Source: Pachyseris speciosa
Taxonomy: Eukaryota > Cnidaria > Anthozoa > Scleractinia > Pachyseridae
NCBI GenBank assembly: GCA_016490735.1
Contig: JAEMWC010000218.1
Coordinates: forward strand, 432,501 to 496,500
Length of the DNA: 64,000 nucleotides
Direction of reading: 5' to 3'
Of the stretch, positions 1 to 11,416 are shown piece by piece (the stretch's first letter is position 1; the number at the start of each line of letters is the position of its first letter). The notes beneath the pieces were generated by a model. That model worked only from the letters and a program-made list of their open reading frames with translations, ran no database searches and was not told where the DNA came from. A program made the position numbers and the translations under genes.

Positions 1-1067
1 CCTTCCTTTTAGTAAAAAACTGTGTAGAATGATAGTTGTCAGTTCGGGCACGTAGGGCAAGCTGTGGTACCACGGTTTGAAACGTGTGGTTAGAGAGTTT
101 TCACCCTTATTGCGCTTAAAATGACCTAAAATCAAACCCGGCTTCGCGTTACAATGTATCTCTTTGCAACGGTGTTTGCATCGCGCTCTCAGTTTTCTTT
201 CACTCAGCGTTTTGTTTTTCTAAACTCTCTACCGGGTCTGTTCACTGTGCCCTTGACGAGAATGACAGACCTTCAGAACTGAAAATTTCTTTCATTTTAT
301 ACTATCAATCTATGCCGTTGTAAAATCTAATTTTAGTGAGCTCACTAAATTATATTTCAGAGAGCAAATTATCTGTTAGCATTTAGTACTGAAATATACC
401 CACCCCCTTTTTTAATAACATTGATAACTCTTACTACTTTTTCAAGACTCTCTTATGTTCCTCCAATATTTACACCGTCTCAAATCTTTAATTAGTGTTC
501 GTGCAGTTAATCTTCAATTAACTGTTATCAAAAATTTCTAACTAATTTCATTTTCTTTAATCAACTATTAAAAGAAATTTCTAACTAACACTACGCTCTA
601 TAATATTATCGTCACCTAATTTGAGCTCATCCCTTTCCTGTTCCCTATCTGTCTGTTTGTCCAGTCGGCTGTTCCTTGTTCGGGCGGTTGTTCGGCTAAC
701 GGTTTATTGTGCCTGTTGATCATCTCATTTGTTCGGCCGTCTAGCGGATTTGTAGTTCGGTCGTTCATTGTTTTGGTTCTCTGGCCGTTGGGCGTTCAGT
801 CGTTTCGTTCATTTTTCAGTTGTTTTCCTGGTTCATTCATTCATGTGGGTTCGGTTAGGAATTCGCCCCACTGGTTGGTGTCTGATTGACGTTTATACGA
901 GTATCTAAACCATTAAAAGCTGTATTAACTGAAATTTCGAAGAAACTCTTCATGTTTTAATACTTAGGCTGCAGTACTATAGAGAGAGACTTAATCTTTC
1001 TGTGAAGTCCATCATAGAACAACGATTTAAAAACGAATTGTTTATTCGTTTGTTCGTAGGGAGGGGA
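1..1067. other. no gene seen
   Basis: AT-rich sequence without a convincing exon. The short open frames have no domain, no splice context and no codon bias that I can see. It lies downstream of the stop codon of the minus-strand ZU5-UPA gene, so the part nearest 1067 could be its 3' UTR. Confidence 0.5.
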
Positions 1068-1379
1068 TTAAAACAGATATTCATTACCTTTCTGGAGACG
1101 TTCTACCACATGTTTAGACCCTATAGGCGTACTGGATCTCAGCTCGTTTACAATGGCCTCAAAACACTGCTCTTGGACTCCAATGTCAAACCTCGCTAGG
1201 ACCTCAAAGAAGCTCTGTAACACTTCTCCTGGCAGGCTGCCACTTCCACGGCGGTTACAATGTTCGTCGTATGCTTTGCCTTGCACGTACCCCCTGCATA
1301 TTCCTAGCACGACAGGAGCTGGAGCGTCTAACAGCTTTTCGTCGTTTAACGGGACGCCCAAAATCTCTACTGGAGTTCT
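1068..1379 (-). CDS. last coding exon of ZU5-UPA gene
   Basis: The acceptor is a pyrimidine-rich tract ending TTTCACAG before 1379. The exon opens in phase 0, which matches the preceding donor, and ends at TAA 1070-1068. It encodes about 103 residues with an alpha-helical look (LQSFFEVLARF, CFEAIVNELR). I do not recognise a domain. A strongly diverged death-fold is possible. Confidence 0.6.
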   Translation of the reverse strand, partial: RTPVEILGVPLNDEKLLDAPAPVVLGICRGYVQGKAYDEHCNRRGSGSLPGEVLQSFFEVLARFDIGVQEQCFEAIVNELRSSTPIGSKHVVERLQKGNEYLF

Positions 1380-4300
1380 CTGTGAAATGTACGGGTAGAG
1401 GCCGAGAATTAAGTTGATATGACAGTGGTATATGTTAATTCTGTGAAGCATGTGGTAGTGAATGATACATCTCTTAAATGTATAAAAATATGACAGCGTC
1501 GAAAGCGATTCTGATTACACTTCAAATGTGTTTGTATGCTTAGGTTATGGCGACTGTGACACACAGTGAAAATCTGTCAGTAAAACTAATGATCAGCCTT
1601 AAGCTTTGTTGCTTAATTTTGTATAGGAAGGTCAGTGCCTTATTACCGAGTCAACGACAACCACAGATCCATTCCTAGAGAGATCAAAGGGGTCTTCGTC
1701 CGGAGTATTAATCTAGCACATAGGCGAACAGCTTTTTTAAACAGACCCTATGATGTTCAGGACCTTTCAGATAAAAATTGACGGACCCTTCAGTGAACTC
1801 AAAGGAAAAAAGAACGCTCTGTGCGAATGTTAAAATGCAACAAGCAAGGTGACAAGGACTTACCTTACGATCAACATTAAGAGAGGACAATCTAAAACGC
1901 AACCTTGACAACAGGTTCCTCCTTGTGGGCTCTGGGGAGCTGCGAAATTCCACTTTAGAATATTCTTGGTCGCTTATCAAACGAACAGCTAGCTGATCCT
2001 TGTACTGGAGATCGCCATCGAATCTGTTTTAAAACACAGTTATCAGGAGGATATTATACTGTTTGATTGCGTTAAAACGCGAAAACAGTTCTTACCTGCT
2101 CTCAGCTAAGCATTAATGCGGCAAATTGAGTCAGAAAAACGATTACTAAAATACCTTCTCCTCCCTCCCTCCCCCCGTCCCCCCATACATTGTTGACTTT
2201 GTTAACCCACCATTGCTGGGGAAACTTTCATTAGGCGGAAACAACATTAAATCGGGGGAAGGGGGAAGGACTAGGGAGTTAAACTCGGTTGGTTATATTT
2301 CTTGCCCATAGAAAGGGCTACATCTTCTCAACAGTTTTGTCCAAGATCGTAGATACCTGAAGGCTGAAAATTAGTGTAATCTATGTCTATAATCCTTGTT
2401 TCCCCGTTTGAACATGTCAACTCCTACCTCAGATGAAAGTCATTCATGTCCTCTTCATCAACTGCGCTGATTCCTCCTGACACAAACACGAATGCCTTAT
2501 CCCGCCCTGGGATCATCTTTTTCTTGGAGCGTACGTCACATGATGTTATGCCTTCCTTTTCGTGTACCCGTTTTACGGTTTCTCTGAGATGAGCGGGACA
2601 ACAAATTACATGTAGGTTCAAAATATCTTGAGAATGTAGACGCTCTGTTGGTTTAAAGTAAGCGATGAAGGTTGCCTCCCTTGGCTGGCTGCAAATGATG
2701 CTTGTCAGATAACTAACAATCCCAGAAACGTGGAGATCTCCTGTGCACCAATCAAGAAAATACGTATACCTGGAAAAACAACAGTCACTAAAATTACTAA
2801 TCAGGGCTTGAAAACGGCAGAAGTAAACAGTAGCGTTTAAATTGTCCTTGTTAACACATGCTTGTCATTGTTGTTCTAAAATTTGCTCTAAGGGAAAAAA
2901 TGAAGCAAAAGATAGGTTGCCACTTATTTCTTCGGTAGTAGAAAATTAAGAAATATTGGTCAAACACAGGAAAATATTATTTACGACACAGTCACGGGAC
3001 CACACTGACTTGGCTGTCTAACGATTTGTTCTTTGTCACCCGAAAGCTTCTATTTTATAAGTCTTTCAGGTATCAGAATGAAACGCCAAAACGTTCACAA
3101 TATTACAAACACATTTGGCTGCACGTGTTATACCGTAGTCAATAATCCACGACAAAATAAATATATTTATTTCACCGGCTGGGGGTTCCGTATAGGGAAA
3201 AACGTTCGCAAAATCTCAGAGAAAAGTAATACAATGTACTATTTAATACTTATATTGCGCTTTTTTTTTCTATAAGAATAATCAAAAGCGCATAGAAAAC
3301 TTAAGTTTATTTAGCCCCTAGACACCTTTAAATGGTAATGGTTTAGCTTTTTTCCCCCTTTTTACAGATCTAAATTCCTTTAAAAAATGTAATGCTAATT
3401 GTAAGAAAAGGTGTAAATAATAAAGATTGTTGTTGTTGCATTACAATTTAAAGCATAGTAAAATTACCGACTAATCTTAAAAGTTAAAACCTAAAATCCT
3501 AACATAATTTAAAATATTAAAAACTTTAAAACTAAACATTAAATGGTACTGATAAACGATAAACAGAACCTCAAATATAGCTTGGAGCAATAAACATAAA
3601 AAACAGTGATATTTCATAGCAAGCACAAAGAAATAAACTAAACTAACTAAACAATGATGTTTGACAAATTCGCACGAACAATACATTAGAATATACCGCT
3701 TTTTTCAAATTCGATTTTAAGGAAAGTTTTTAAAACACGAGCAATACATTTAGTGAAAAATACTTAAACAGCTCAGTCGCTGCCTTCATATCTTTAGTTA
3801 TTATTTATCATATCTTTAGTTATTATTACTTAGTTATTAGTGATCTGAGTTTTGGCAATCACATCAGAGAACTGTGTGTAAGGGCAAGCCAGCAAATTGG
3901 AGTACTAACAAGGCTAAGCAACCTTATACCTTCCCATGCCAAATTACAACTATTCAAGGCAGCTATTTTACTTCATCTCACGTACTGCAGCACTGCCTGG
4001 CATTTCTGTAGAGCATCAGATAGGCGTAAACTGGAAAGGCTACAGGAGAGAGCTCTAAGAATGGTATTTATAATGGTAATTGAACTGAGTGGAGTGCAAT
4101 TTGGTATGAAATCATACGCGTGATTTCAAAATCGAACGAGCGCGCAGCGCGAGTTTGATTTGATATCACAAGTATTATTTCAGACCAAAATTGCATGACA
4201 CGAAGTTCAATTACCACTTTATTACACCCATTTTGAAATCGAACAGTTTTTTTGTCAATATTAATATTTGTTTATCGAAGAAATTTGATAGGTTAATATT

Positions 4301-7300
4301 ATTTCACTTTGATTTTGATGAGTTACAGAGGGATGCAATTTAGAGTAAGAAATGGTGCAATTTGGGAATAAATTGCACTGTTGAGAGCCAATCAGATTGC
4401 AAGGATCACCAGTGATTTCAAAATGGGTGTAATAAAGTAGGAAATCAGACTCATATGAGAATTTACTTACGCAGGCTAACTTGCCAACCCTGTATAACCA
4501 AAGGTTACAGGACATAGCGATTTTGATGTTCAAGGCCAAAAATATACTTCTACCAGAGCATTTTCTGGACCTTTTAAATGTAAAGCAAAAAAAGGAAAAG
4601 CGCTATAACTTAAGGAACGCTGATTTTATTGTACCACGTTTTAATACCATTAAGTATGGGAAGCATTCCTTGAAATATTTAGGGCCTATGTTGTGGTATA
4701 AGCTGACAAAGGAGGAGCGTACCTTGAGCAGTTTAAACTCTTTTAAACGACAAATATATAGATGTATTTTAGTTTTTAACTTTTAAATTGTGTCACCAAT
4801 TAGCGAAAGCTAGAACGACTGACACATGAATAAAGTTACTTACTTACTTATCTTTGTTCTGCTTTAAGAAATTCACAAATCAATGCTAAGAAACTAGACT
4901 CACACAAGAAAAACGTCAAAAACCTGTTGACATATGTTCATGCAAACTGCACAGCGTTGTGATGTGTTTGTTTGTCCATTTTCGCTACGAATCAGATTTG
5001 AAAATAGAACTCCAGAGAAAACAACGGATGAGAACCGAAACACTGAGCTCAAAAGACTCACAGTTAGTTGTTATAAGTCAAACAGCGTGTCAGAAATTCA
5101 AGTAAAACAACTCGAAAAACAGTAAAACGGCAAAGTGTGGTCAGCAAAATAAAGTGAATACGCAGGGCTTTTACTCCACTGCATGTGTTTCCTTCGCTTT
5201 GCAAAGTTTAGTAAGCGAAAAGTTGCATTTTAACGGAAAAAAATCCAACGTTTCGTCACGCCTTAGTAAAAAAAACATTACTTCAAGATTTTCCGGGAAT
5301 TCCGGACCGGGATGGAAAAACGCTGCGGTCCCGTTTTTCGAAGTTCCTGGTAATTAATTACCTGGCCCGTTAACCCATTTTGTTTTGTAGTCCAGTTGAG
5401 AGTTTTGAAAATTATACAGTAAAGTTATCAGCTAAAGAAACAAAATTGATTTCAACAGAGCTCAGAACACAACTTTTCTTTCTTTCTTTTCTTTTGATTT
5501 CAAACTAATGTTTTCTGGCGTGCGCTTCTCAAAACTCCGGAAACCATTTCGGGCCCGGAAAGCATTTTTTAAGTCGTTTTTATGTTGCTTGGTACGAGCA
5601 TTTTGAACAGTCCGACCAATGTACTTCTCAATTTCATAGCTTCCTTTCTTAAAACATTATTGAAAACATTAGAAATAGAATTTCTACTAATGAACCTAAT
5701 GCACGTAAAATAGTTTTTCAGGCCCGAAATATTTGCGGGAGTTCAGTCGAGAAACGCATGCCTGGCCCATAGAGTTACGGGACTTTCGAGAAAGGGGCCA
5801 CTGGACCAGCTAAGAGTGCATTATTAGCCAATCATATTCAAGGATTTAGGATTCCGGCCCGCTGAGATGTTTCAGAAAAAAATAAAGTATAAGTTTTTTT
5901 ATTATTTTTACATACCCAGAAAAGCGTTTAACATGGAACTTAACAAACGTGCCATCGAAACTTGCAGGATTTTCAAGATCGCCAGTGATTTCAACCCATT
6001 CTTTGCTTTCCCCTTCAGACTTCAGAAACAGCACCCTGACACGACATACAGAATGATCAGGAATCCCCTCTGGTCCATCTCCCAGAGAAACCGGTAATTG
6101 TATTTTGATGGAGTTCGAAAACTCAACGCTGTTGGAAGAGACAATCCGTAGCATTGGTCCAACAAACACATTCATGTCCTGAAATTCTTCATTTGGAACC
6201 TCTTGCACCTGCAGAATCACAGACAAAAAAAATACACTGTCCATCATGATGATGCCAATTTTCACAGTTTTTGCTAGTTTCTTACCTTAGAAACACTGAG
6301 TCTAGTCTTTAAAAAGAGGCCTCAAGTACACACGATGGCAGCGACAACGATCGAGAATGACAAAAACAAAAATGTTTGGTGAGGATACTTTTCCATTGTC
6401 GTTTCCCGCTTACAGGGGAGTGACATGAACAAATACAAGGTTTCATGGAGATCGTGACAGCATGACAGTGGAATTTTCATCCTCTCTCATGGCTTCAATG
6501 CCTATGCCATAGCTACCAACTAAAATCCTAAATAGTTTATCCCTATAAAAACAGTTGAACGATTTGGAAGAGACGTGAATTTCTAAAGAATTTTTTGACA
6601 CAATTTTGGGCGCTGCTATCGTGTCTGCTTAAAACTTGAGCAGAGAAAACGACAGTTAATGCCTTATGTCTTTTCACAGGGACATACAGTGCACGCGAGA
6701 TAACTGGCCTGGTTTCACTGATGCAAGCACAGGCGCAATAATTCAAATGAACGCTGAGAAAAACAAGCTCGAACAAAGGATTATTGGAGTTTTGTTGTGG
6801 TACTTGCCTTCGCACTTATGCTTGGGTCATTGATGAAACTCAGGCCTGAGAGTTGAAACGAGGATTCGTGCGAAGGTGCTAAATGTGAATCTAATGAATC
6901 TATGAATCTAATGAATCTAATGGTTTTTGTCTCTGCGGAATCAACCACAGTGACGGGAGAGTGAAACAGGACACATGTCCCAATTGACATCATTCCCCCT
7001 TGAGACAAACCACAACACCGGGAACTACGTCCCCTACTCTTTTCGAACAGTGTGTGGGTTCTTTTACGTCCCACAGAATCAATTATGAAGAGTTGTGAGA
7101 CGGGGCCTACGGTTTATCGTCCTTATCCGAGAAGACTAGAAAGTCTAACCATTTGCAAATGTTATTACAAAGGCAGCACTTTCTCCTCAATTATTTAAAG
7201 ACCCTGAGTGTTGGTCCGACCGGGGTTTGAACCACCGACCTCCCGCACGCTAGTCCGGTGCCCTACCACTGAGCTAACCCGTCGGCGGTGCTATTGCTTA

Positions 7301-9549
7301 CAGCTGTATGTTTGCCTCATCTCCCTTTACGGTGACGACACAACGCCGAAAGCATAATCACACTCACAAGGAAAAAGAAACAATTTGTTTTGTTATGCTC
7401 AGTTAAGCCAACAGCTCAGCTGGTCGGTTTACACGTTGGTGTCATCCATGTATGCTGAGGTTTTTACTCTTACATTTGTGTCCGGCGGACAAACCAGGCT
7501 TAACACAATCAAAGAGAAATGAACTCAATGATGACTACCACTACCGCTTACGATTTGTCAACCGGGCACCGTGGGGGAAGGGGGTGTGGCTTTCACGCCA
7601 CTATGTGCCATCTCGGAGATGCGACTACGAAAGATTGAAAAAGAAATTATTTGCTTTTTGCAGCGTTATGTTACTCTGAAAGTTGCTCAGTTTCCACTGA
7701 AGGACATTCTGCAGCCCAGTGTAGTGAACTTCAACCTGAAGCAGGCTACTACAGAATAACTACCTTAAGCTGCAGAGGAATCTTCACTTTAGCAGGAACA
7801 GCTTTCGTAGGGACTGTAATAGAGACACTTGGATAATCCGTATGACTGAATGTACCACCAGTAGATGTGATGGTGTAAGAAGCAGAAATTTTGAGACGAC
7901 AAACTACAGCATATGTTGAGCACTGAGTTATATCAGCTTTTACAACAGGAAGGCAAAAGTCCGGAATGTCTTCTGAACAAGGGTAATAATCCTCCACGTC
8001 TGCAAATAATACATTAGATAAGAGAAAGTTAACTCCGCTTATTGCTGGAAGAACTTATAACTAAAACTTTAAATGCCTGGAATAAGATTTGCTGGGAACG
8101 TCGTCGTTTCCTTCTCTTATTTTGGAAGCTGACAGTTTGGTGGTCAGCAGCTGTGAGAACATCTACGATCCAAAAGAGTTTTAAAATCCTAGAATGTACA
8201 TGTATGCATACATACTACATTTAATGCATCTTCATTTAGGGTACGTCAACATTAATTTACTGCAAACTAAAGCTTGAAACATAACAAGTTCAATAAATGT
8301 TTTTACATGTTAATCAGAAACAAATTTAGAACGTCCATTCCAGGTTGAGCCTAAAAAAGGTTACATATAAAGAAGTCAGCGTTAAAATGGTTAAGTGAAA
8401 CTAGAGTTGCAATTAATTTGAAAAGGCGGCAATGAGTCATTATTTCAGAGATCAGCATAGCACAGGCATGCGCATTTTTGTTTTCATTATTGATTGAAAC
8501 AATCTCTTAAAACAAAACGTGCATGGCGTTTCGCCATAGTGGCCTGAACTGCTTTTGCTGGCGGCAGTAAAAACAAGCTCTCTTACCCGAAAAAAACCGA
8601 ATGTCTCCACTTCCATCAATCTCTTCCCATTCATTGCTGTCCTTGTCGATCAATCGTTTGATCACCAATTCATAGCCCTGTAGGTTTGGTGCGCTGTGCG
8701 AAAGAACCAACTTCACATCATTGTTAAATTCCAAAGCTTCATCAATGTAAGAGGATATTTGAATCACATTGCTGACGACGGCTTCGTGCTCCTGGAGGTG
8801 AGGTGAACGGGCACTGTATTTCCACTTGTGGACCACTATTGTGGTGGGCTCAGAAACAGCACCCGGAGGGAACGTTAAGTGGACAGCCCCTAATTTCAGG
8901 TCCAACTGGGTGCCTTGACTTGCCACCGTTCCTCTGCAGAAAAAAGGTTATGAAAATGAGAAACACAGTATTAAGCAGGACAGTTAGGTTTAAAAATTGG
9001 TATAGCTGTGGTTCCAAACTGGTCTTCTTTAGACGGGGTACTCACTTATCCTTATCCTTCTTACTCTCCATACCCACGATTTTTAATGGATTAGCTCCAA
9101 AGAGCTTTAGAATTCTACAAACGCCAGAATTGAACAAAACAATGATTCAACAATTCATTTGATTATCAAGGGATATTTTTTTGGTGACGTTTTCCCACTG
9201 AGGATATTATCATTTGATTGGTCACGGGTATGTTTTTTAATAATGTTTTTCCACTGAGGCTGAACTGTACCGTGGACTCACTCGTGTATCATTGTTTTAT
9301 CTGGGTCCTCCTCCTCAGAAGGGTCTTGTTCCCCTTCCGGCTGAAGTTCATGCAGTTGCTGTGGTAAGTCCTGCTCTAAGGCCTCAAAGATCCCTTCAGT
9401 GCTTTCTTCAATATCAATGTCCCCCTCCTCCTGTTCCTGCTGCTGTTCCATCATCATTTCTTCTTCCCACACTTCATCTCCCTCGTCGTCGTCGGCATCA
9501 CCTAACTCCTCTTTATCATCGTCGTCGTCGTCGTCATCATCATCACGCG
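1068..9549 (-). CDS. ZU5-ZU5-UPA gene (PIDD/ankyrin/UNC5-like), at least 7 exons
   Basis: Minus-strand host gene rebuilt from exons 9549-9282, 8934-8587, 7999-7764, 6208-5916, 2770-2427, 2023-1864 and 1379-1068. Every junction has an AG acceptor and GT donor, and the codon phases join without a stop (phase 2, 1, 0, 2, 2, 0). The first exon is acidic. The second holds a ZU5 domain (TFPPGAV...TTIVVHKWKY). Exons 3-4 finish it and carry a second ZU5 (TITVP-like strand, then CRVRVLF). Exons 5-6 read as a UPA domain (YFKPTER...HVICCPAHLR, then YKDQLAVR). Tandem ZU5-UPA modules are known in PIDD1 and ankyrins, where they scaffold death-domain complexes or the membrane skeleton. I do not recognise a death domain in the last exon. 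The acceptor at 9549 implies upstream exons, so this may be the 3' half of the NB-ARC/TPR locus at 11417-15719. The start codon is therefore unknown. Confidence 0.75.
1864..2023 (-). CDS. UPA exon 2 of ZU5-UPA gene
   Basis: The acceptor ends AAAACAG at 2024 and the donor is GTAAGTCC after 1864. The exon completes the AG|A arginine codon from exon 2427-2770 and then reads YKDQLAVR, typical of the distal UPA strand region, ending in RLSSLNVDRK. Confidence 0.75.
2427..2770 (-). CDS. UPA exon 1 of ZU5-UPA gene
   Basis: The acceptor TTTTTCCAG precedes 2770. The exon stays open for 344 nt and ends ...DFHL plus AG before the donor GTAGGAG. It reads YFLDWCTGDLHVSG and YFKPTER, then HVICCPAHLR, the pattern I associate with UPA domains of PIDD/UNC5/ankyrin-like proteins. 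Confidence 0.75.
3841..4800 (+). mobile_element. 5'-truncated non-LTR retrotransposon, reverse-transcriptase C-terminus
   Basis: Forward translation gives LTRLSNLIPSHAKLQLFKAA, LHLTYCSTAWHF and RKLERLQERALRMVF. It resumes after an insertion with a frame containing LLTQANLPTLYNQRL and GPMLWYKL. This is the C-terminal thumb region typical of CR1/L2/Rex-type non-LTR elements. The 3' tail is AATAAAGTTACTTACTTA. The fragment is 5'-truncated, interrupted, and surely inactive. Confidence 0.75.
4070..4441. mobile_element. MITE-like insertion inside the retrotransposon
   Basis: About 370 bp separates two parts of one reverse-transcriptase frame (stop of homology after RMVF, resumption at a Lys-Ser-Asp codon run). 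A perfect 25-bp inverted repeat pairs 4216-4240 with 4414-4438. An imperfect one pairs about 4074-4106 with 4182-4216. There is no coding capacity. Exact ends and target duplication are not clear. Confidence 0.6.
5916..6208 (-). CDS. second ZU5 exon of ZU5-UPA gene
   Basis: The acceptor TTCTGCAG precedes 6208 and the donor GTATGTA follows 5916. The exon reads VQEVPNEEF, then MLRIVSSNSVEFSNSIKIQL and CRVRVLFLK, a ZU5 beta-rich core. Both phases match neighbours (0 in, 2 out). Confidence 0.8.
7000..7288 (-). mobile_element. tRNA-derived SINE
   Basis: On the minus strand, 7288 to about 7203 is a tRNA-Ala-like head. It has an intact A box (TTAGCTCAGTGGTAG), an AGC anticodon position and a B box (GGTTCAAACCCC). 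The acceptor and anticodon stems carry mismatches, so it is a pol III promoter head rather than a functional tRNA. The body continues to about 7000 with GGGACGTAAAAGAACCCAC and a conserved tail. The last 100 bp recur at 13306-13408 with about 94 percent identity by eye. Confidence 0.7.
7764..7999 (-). CDS. ZU5 exon of ZU5-UPA gene
   Basis: The acceptor ATTATTTGCAG precedes 7999 and the donor GTAGTT follows CTTAAG at 7764. It begins by completing a split GAC codon from exon 8587-8934. It encodes the end of the first ZU5 and the start of the second (GGTFSHTDYPSVSITVPTKA). Confidence 0.8.
8587..8934 (-). CDS. first ZU5 exon of ZU5-UPA gene
   Basis: The acceptor TTCTGCAG precedes 8934 and the donor GTAAGA follows 8587. 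It encodes LGAVHLTFPPGAVSEPTTI, then a ZU5 body with EALEFNNDVKLVLSH. The FPPGAV...T.I.V signature is the classic ZU5 opening. The first base completes a GAA codon with the upstream acidic exon. Confidence 0.8.
9282..9549 (-). CDS. acidic exon upstream of ZU5 exons
   Basis: Open from an AG acceptor at 9551-9550 to a consensus GTGAGT donor after 9282. It encodes an Asp/Glu-rich, partly Gln-rich linker (ten Asp in a row, then MMMEQQQEQEEG), probably disordered. It enters in phase 1, so an upstream exon is expected unless translation starts at the internal Met run. Confidence 0.6.
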
Positions 9550-10840
9550 CTAATTAAGTGAAACGAAAGTGAAGTTACTAAAATCCCAATTTATTAAATT
9601 TTTAAAGCTCGATCTAAAAATCTGTTACTCCTAGAACTGTCACTGATAACGGGCTGGGCATTGCACGGTGTCATTTTTGTTACAATAAATGTGCGCTTCC
9701 ACTTTTAAACTTTTTTCCTTGTAAGATATCTTGCTCGATTTAAGACACCTCGTACAAATTTGCTCGAAGAAGGCAAACTCTCTCCTTGTCGACTCAAGCA
9801 ACAGGACGTTTTCACACAATGAGACAATACAGGAAAATTTAACTTAAAGGATTTAGATGAAACCGCCGTTCAAGAATAAGATTACTTCAACGGCGAGTCT
9901 TTTCAAGAGAGAACCAGAAAACCTAGTGCATCAAAGACTATGAGAGACACTAACAAGCCAAATCAACCAAAAGCTGTAGAAAGGCATTTTACGTACCATA
10001 TGTACCTTGTGTTTGAAGTTTGTTTAAAATGATGTTTTCGTTGGCTATAAGAATTTTCTCTATTCAGATTCCTTAGCTGAAATTTTAATTGCCCGCAAAT
10101 GTTAGGGAACAAAATCCTCCTTTGAGAAAATGCTAGCTGAAATGAACTTTCCAGGAACTTTCTAGGGAACTATTTTCTTTGCGAAAATGTTAGCTGACGT
10201 TTTTACTGTCAAAACAGCAAATACGATCTTTCCGAAAACCTCACTAGAGGGGCTATGATTTCCCCAGCCATAGCGATTAAGCCACGCCGAAAGCCTAAAG
10301 CGGACCATCCTCCACGGAAAAGATATCTACCAAAACCTGTCATTGGCTGCCCCTGGACTACATTACACAATAGTGTGGCTGTAAAATTATTAACTAAGGG
10401 TGCCCTGAGTTGAAACTTTGCACGTTTACACAACTTTTGACAGGAGTGTGAACTAAATTATGATTATGACAAGATACCATTCAGAACACTACACTTTGAG
10501 ACAAAGCTGTTAATGGCGATTTAAAGATCCGACCCAGAATTTAGAGAATAAGGGGTGTTTAGGCATATGGTATTTTATCGCCAACACATGTTTATATAGC
10601 ACATCTAATAAATTCATTCCTGACTTTCGTATTTGTATTGCCAATACCATAAATAACATAAGCCAAGCAAAAAGAACTTATTACAGTCGGACCGAAAAAA
10701 CTACCTGGCAAAGAAAATGTTCCTTCCTTGGATTCCTATAAGAGAACCAAAATATGTTATAAAGTTGGTTGTGAATTTGCTTTACCTCCAACCTGTTAAT
10801 TAAAGAGTTAGATAGTGTCTAGCGTCTACCATAGGAGCAA
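9550..10840. other. intron or intergenic, no gene seen
   Basis: AT-rich sequence between the acidic exon and the TPR exon. I see no frame with splice sites or recognisable protein. If NB-ARC/TPR and ZU5-UPA form one gene this is intron, possibly with a small undetected exon, because the phases of the two flanking exons do not match directly. Confidence 0.4.
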
Positions 10841-11300
10841 GATTTTTGGCCATTTCAGATTTATCTAGTGTAGGATATCGATACTCATCTTCTTGCCCGT
10901 GTAGTTTTTCAGATTAAACGTTATGATGACAAATTGGATCAAATCAGATCAGTGCGTTCTAACTAAACTCTCGACTAAACGATTCACCATGACTTGTAAA
11001 AGTTCTTCGTATTCCGATTTTTGGCCATTTCAGATTTATCTAGTGTAGGATATCGATACTCATTTTTTTGCCCGCGTTGTTTTTCAGATTAAATGTTATG
11101 AGGATAAATTGGATCAAATCGGATCAGTGCGTTCTAACTATACTCTCGACAAAATGATTCAACATTACTTACAATAGTTCTTCGTATTCCGATTTTTGGC
11201 CATTTCAGATTTATCTAGCATAGGATATCGATACTCGTCTTCTTGCTTGTGTCGTTTTTCAGATTTAACGTTATGAGGATGAATTGGTTACACTTTAGAA
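10841..11300. repeat. 175-bp tandem repeat, about 2.6 copies
   Basis: GATTTTTGGCCATTTCAG begins at 10841, 11016 and 11191, so the period is exactly 175 bp. The sequence between is nearly the same in each copy (TTATCTAG, GGATATCGATACTC, GGATCAAAT, CTCTCGAC). The third copy is partial. No open frame runs through it. Confidence 0.85.
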
Positions 11301-11416
11301 GGTGTCAGGGTCAATTTTAAGTGGCAGAGCAAGCACTTATTCATGTTTTTCGCCAAGCTACTTCATTGAGCAAAAAAAAGCCAAAAGCGATATCCCTCCA
11401 GTTGCACAGTGTCCAT

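Larger units (their letters stand above)
2771..5915. other. intron of the ZU5-UPA gene with repeat debris
   Basis: A 3.1-kb intron. It holds a retrotransposon-like 3' tail near 3330-3440 (ending in GTTGTTGTTG), AT-rich spacer, a truncated non-LTR retrotransposon (3841-4800, listed separately) and unassigned sequence from 4850 to 5915. Confidence 0.55.

Noticed and set aside
7203..7288. functional tRNA-Ala gene
   Set aside because: The A and B boxes are good but stems are mismatched and the downstream body matches a dispersed SINE tail.
10841..11300. CRISPR-like direct repeats
   Set aside because: The repeats are contiguous 175-bp units without unique spacers, in a eukaryotic intron.
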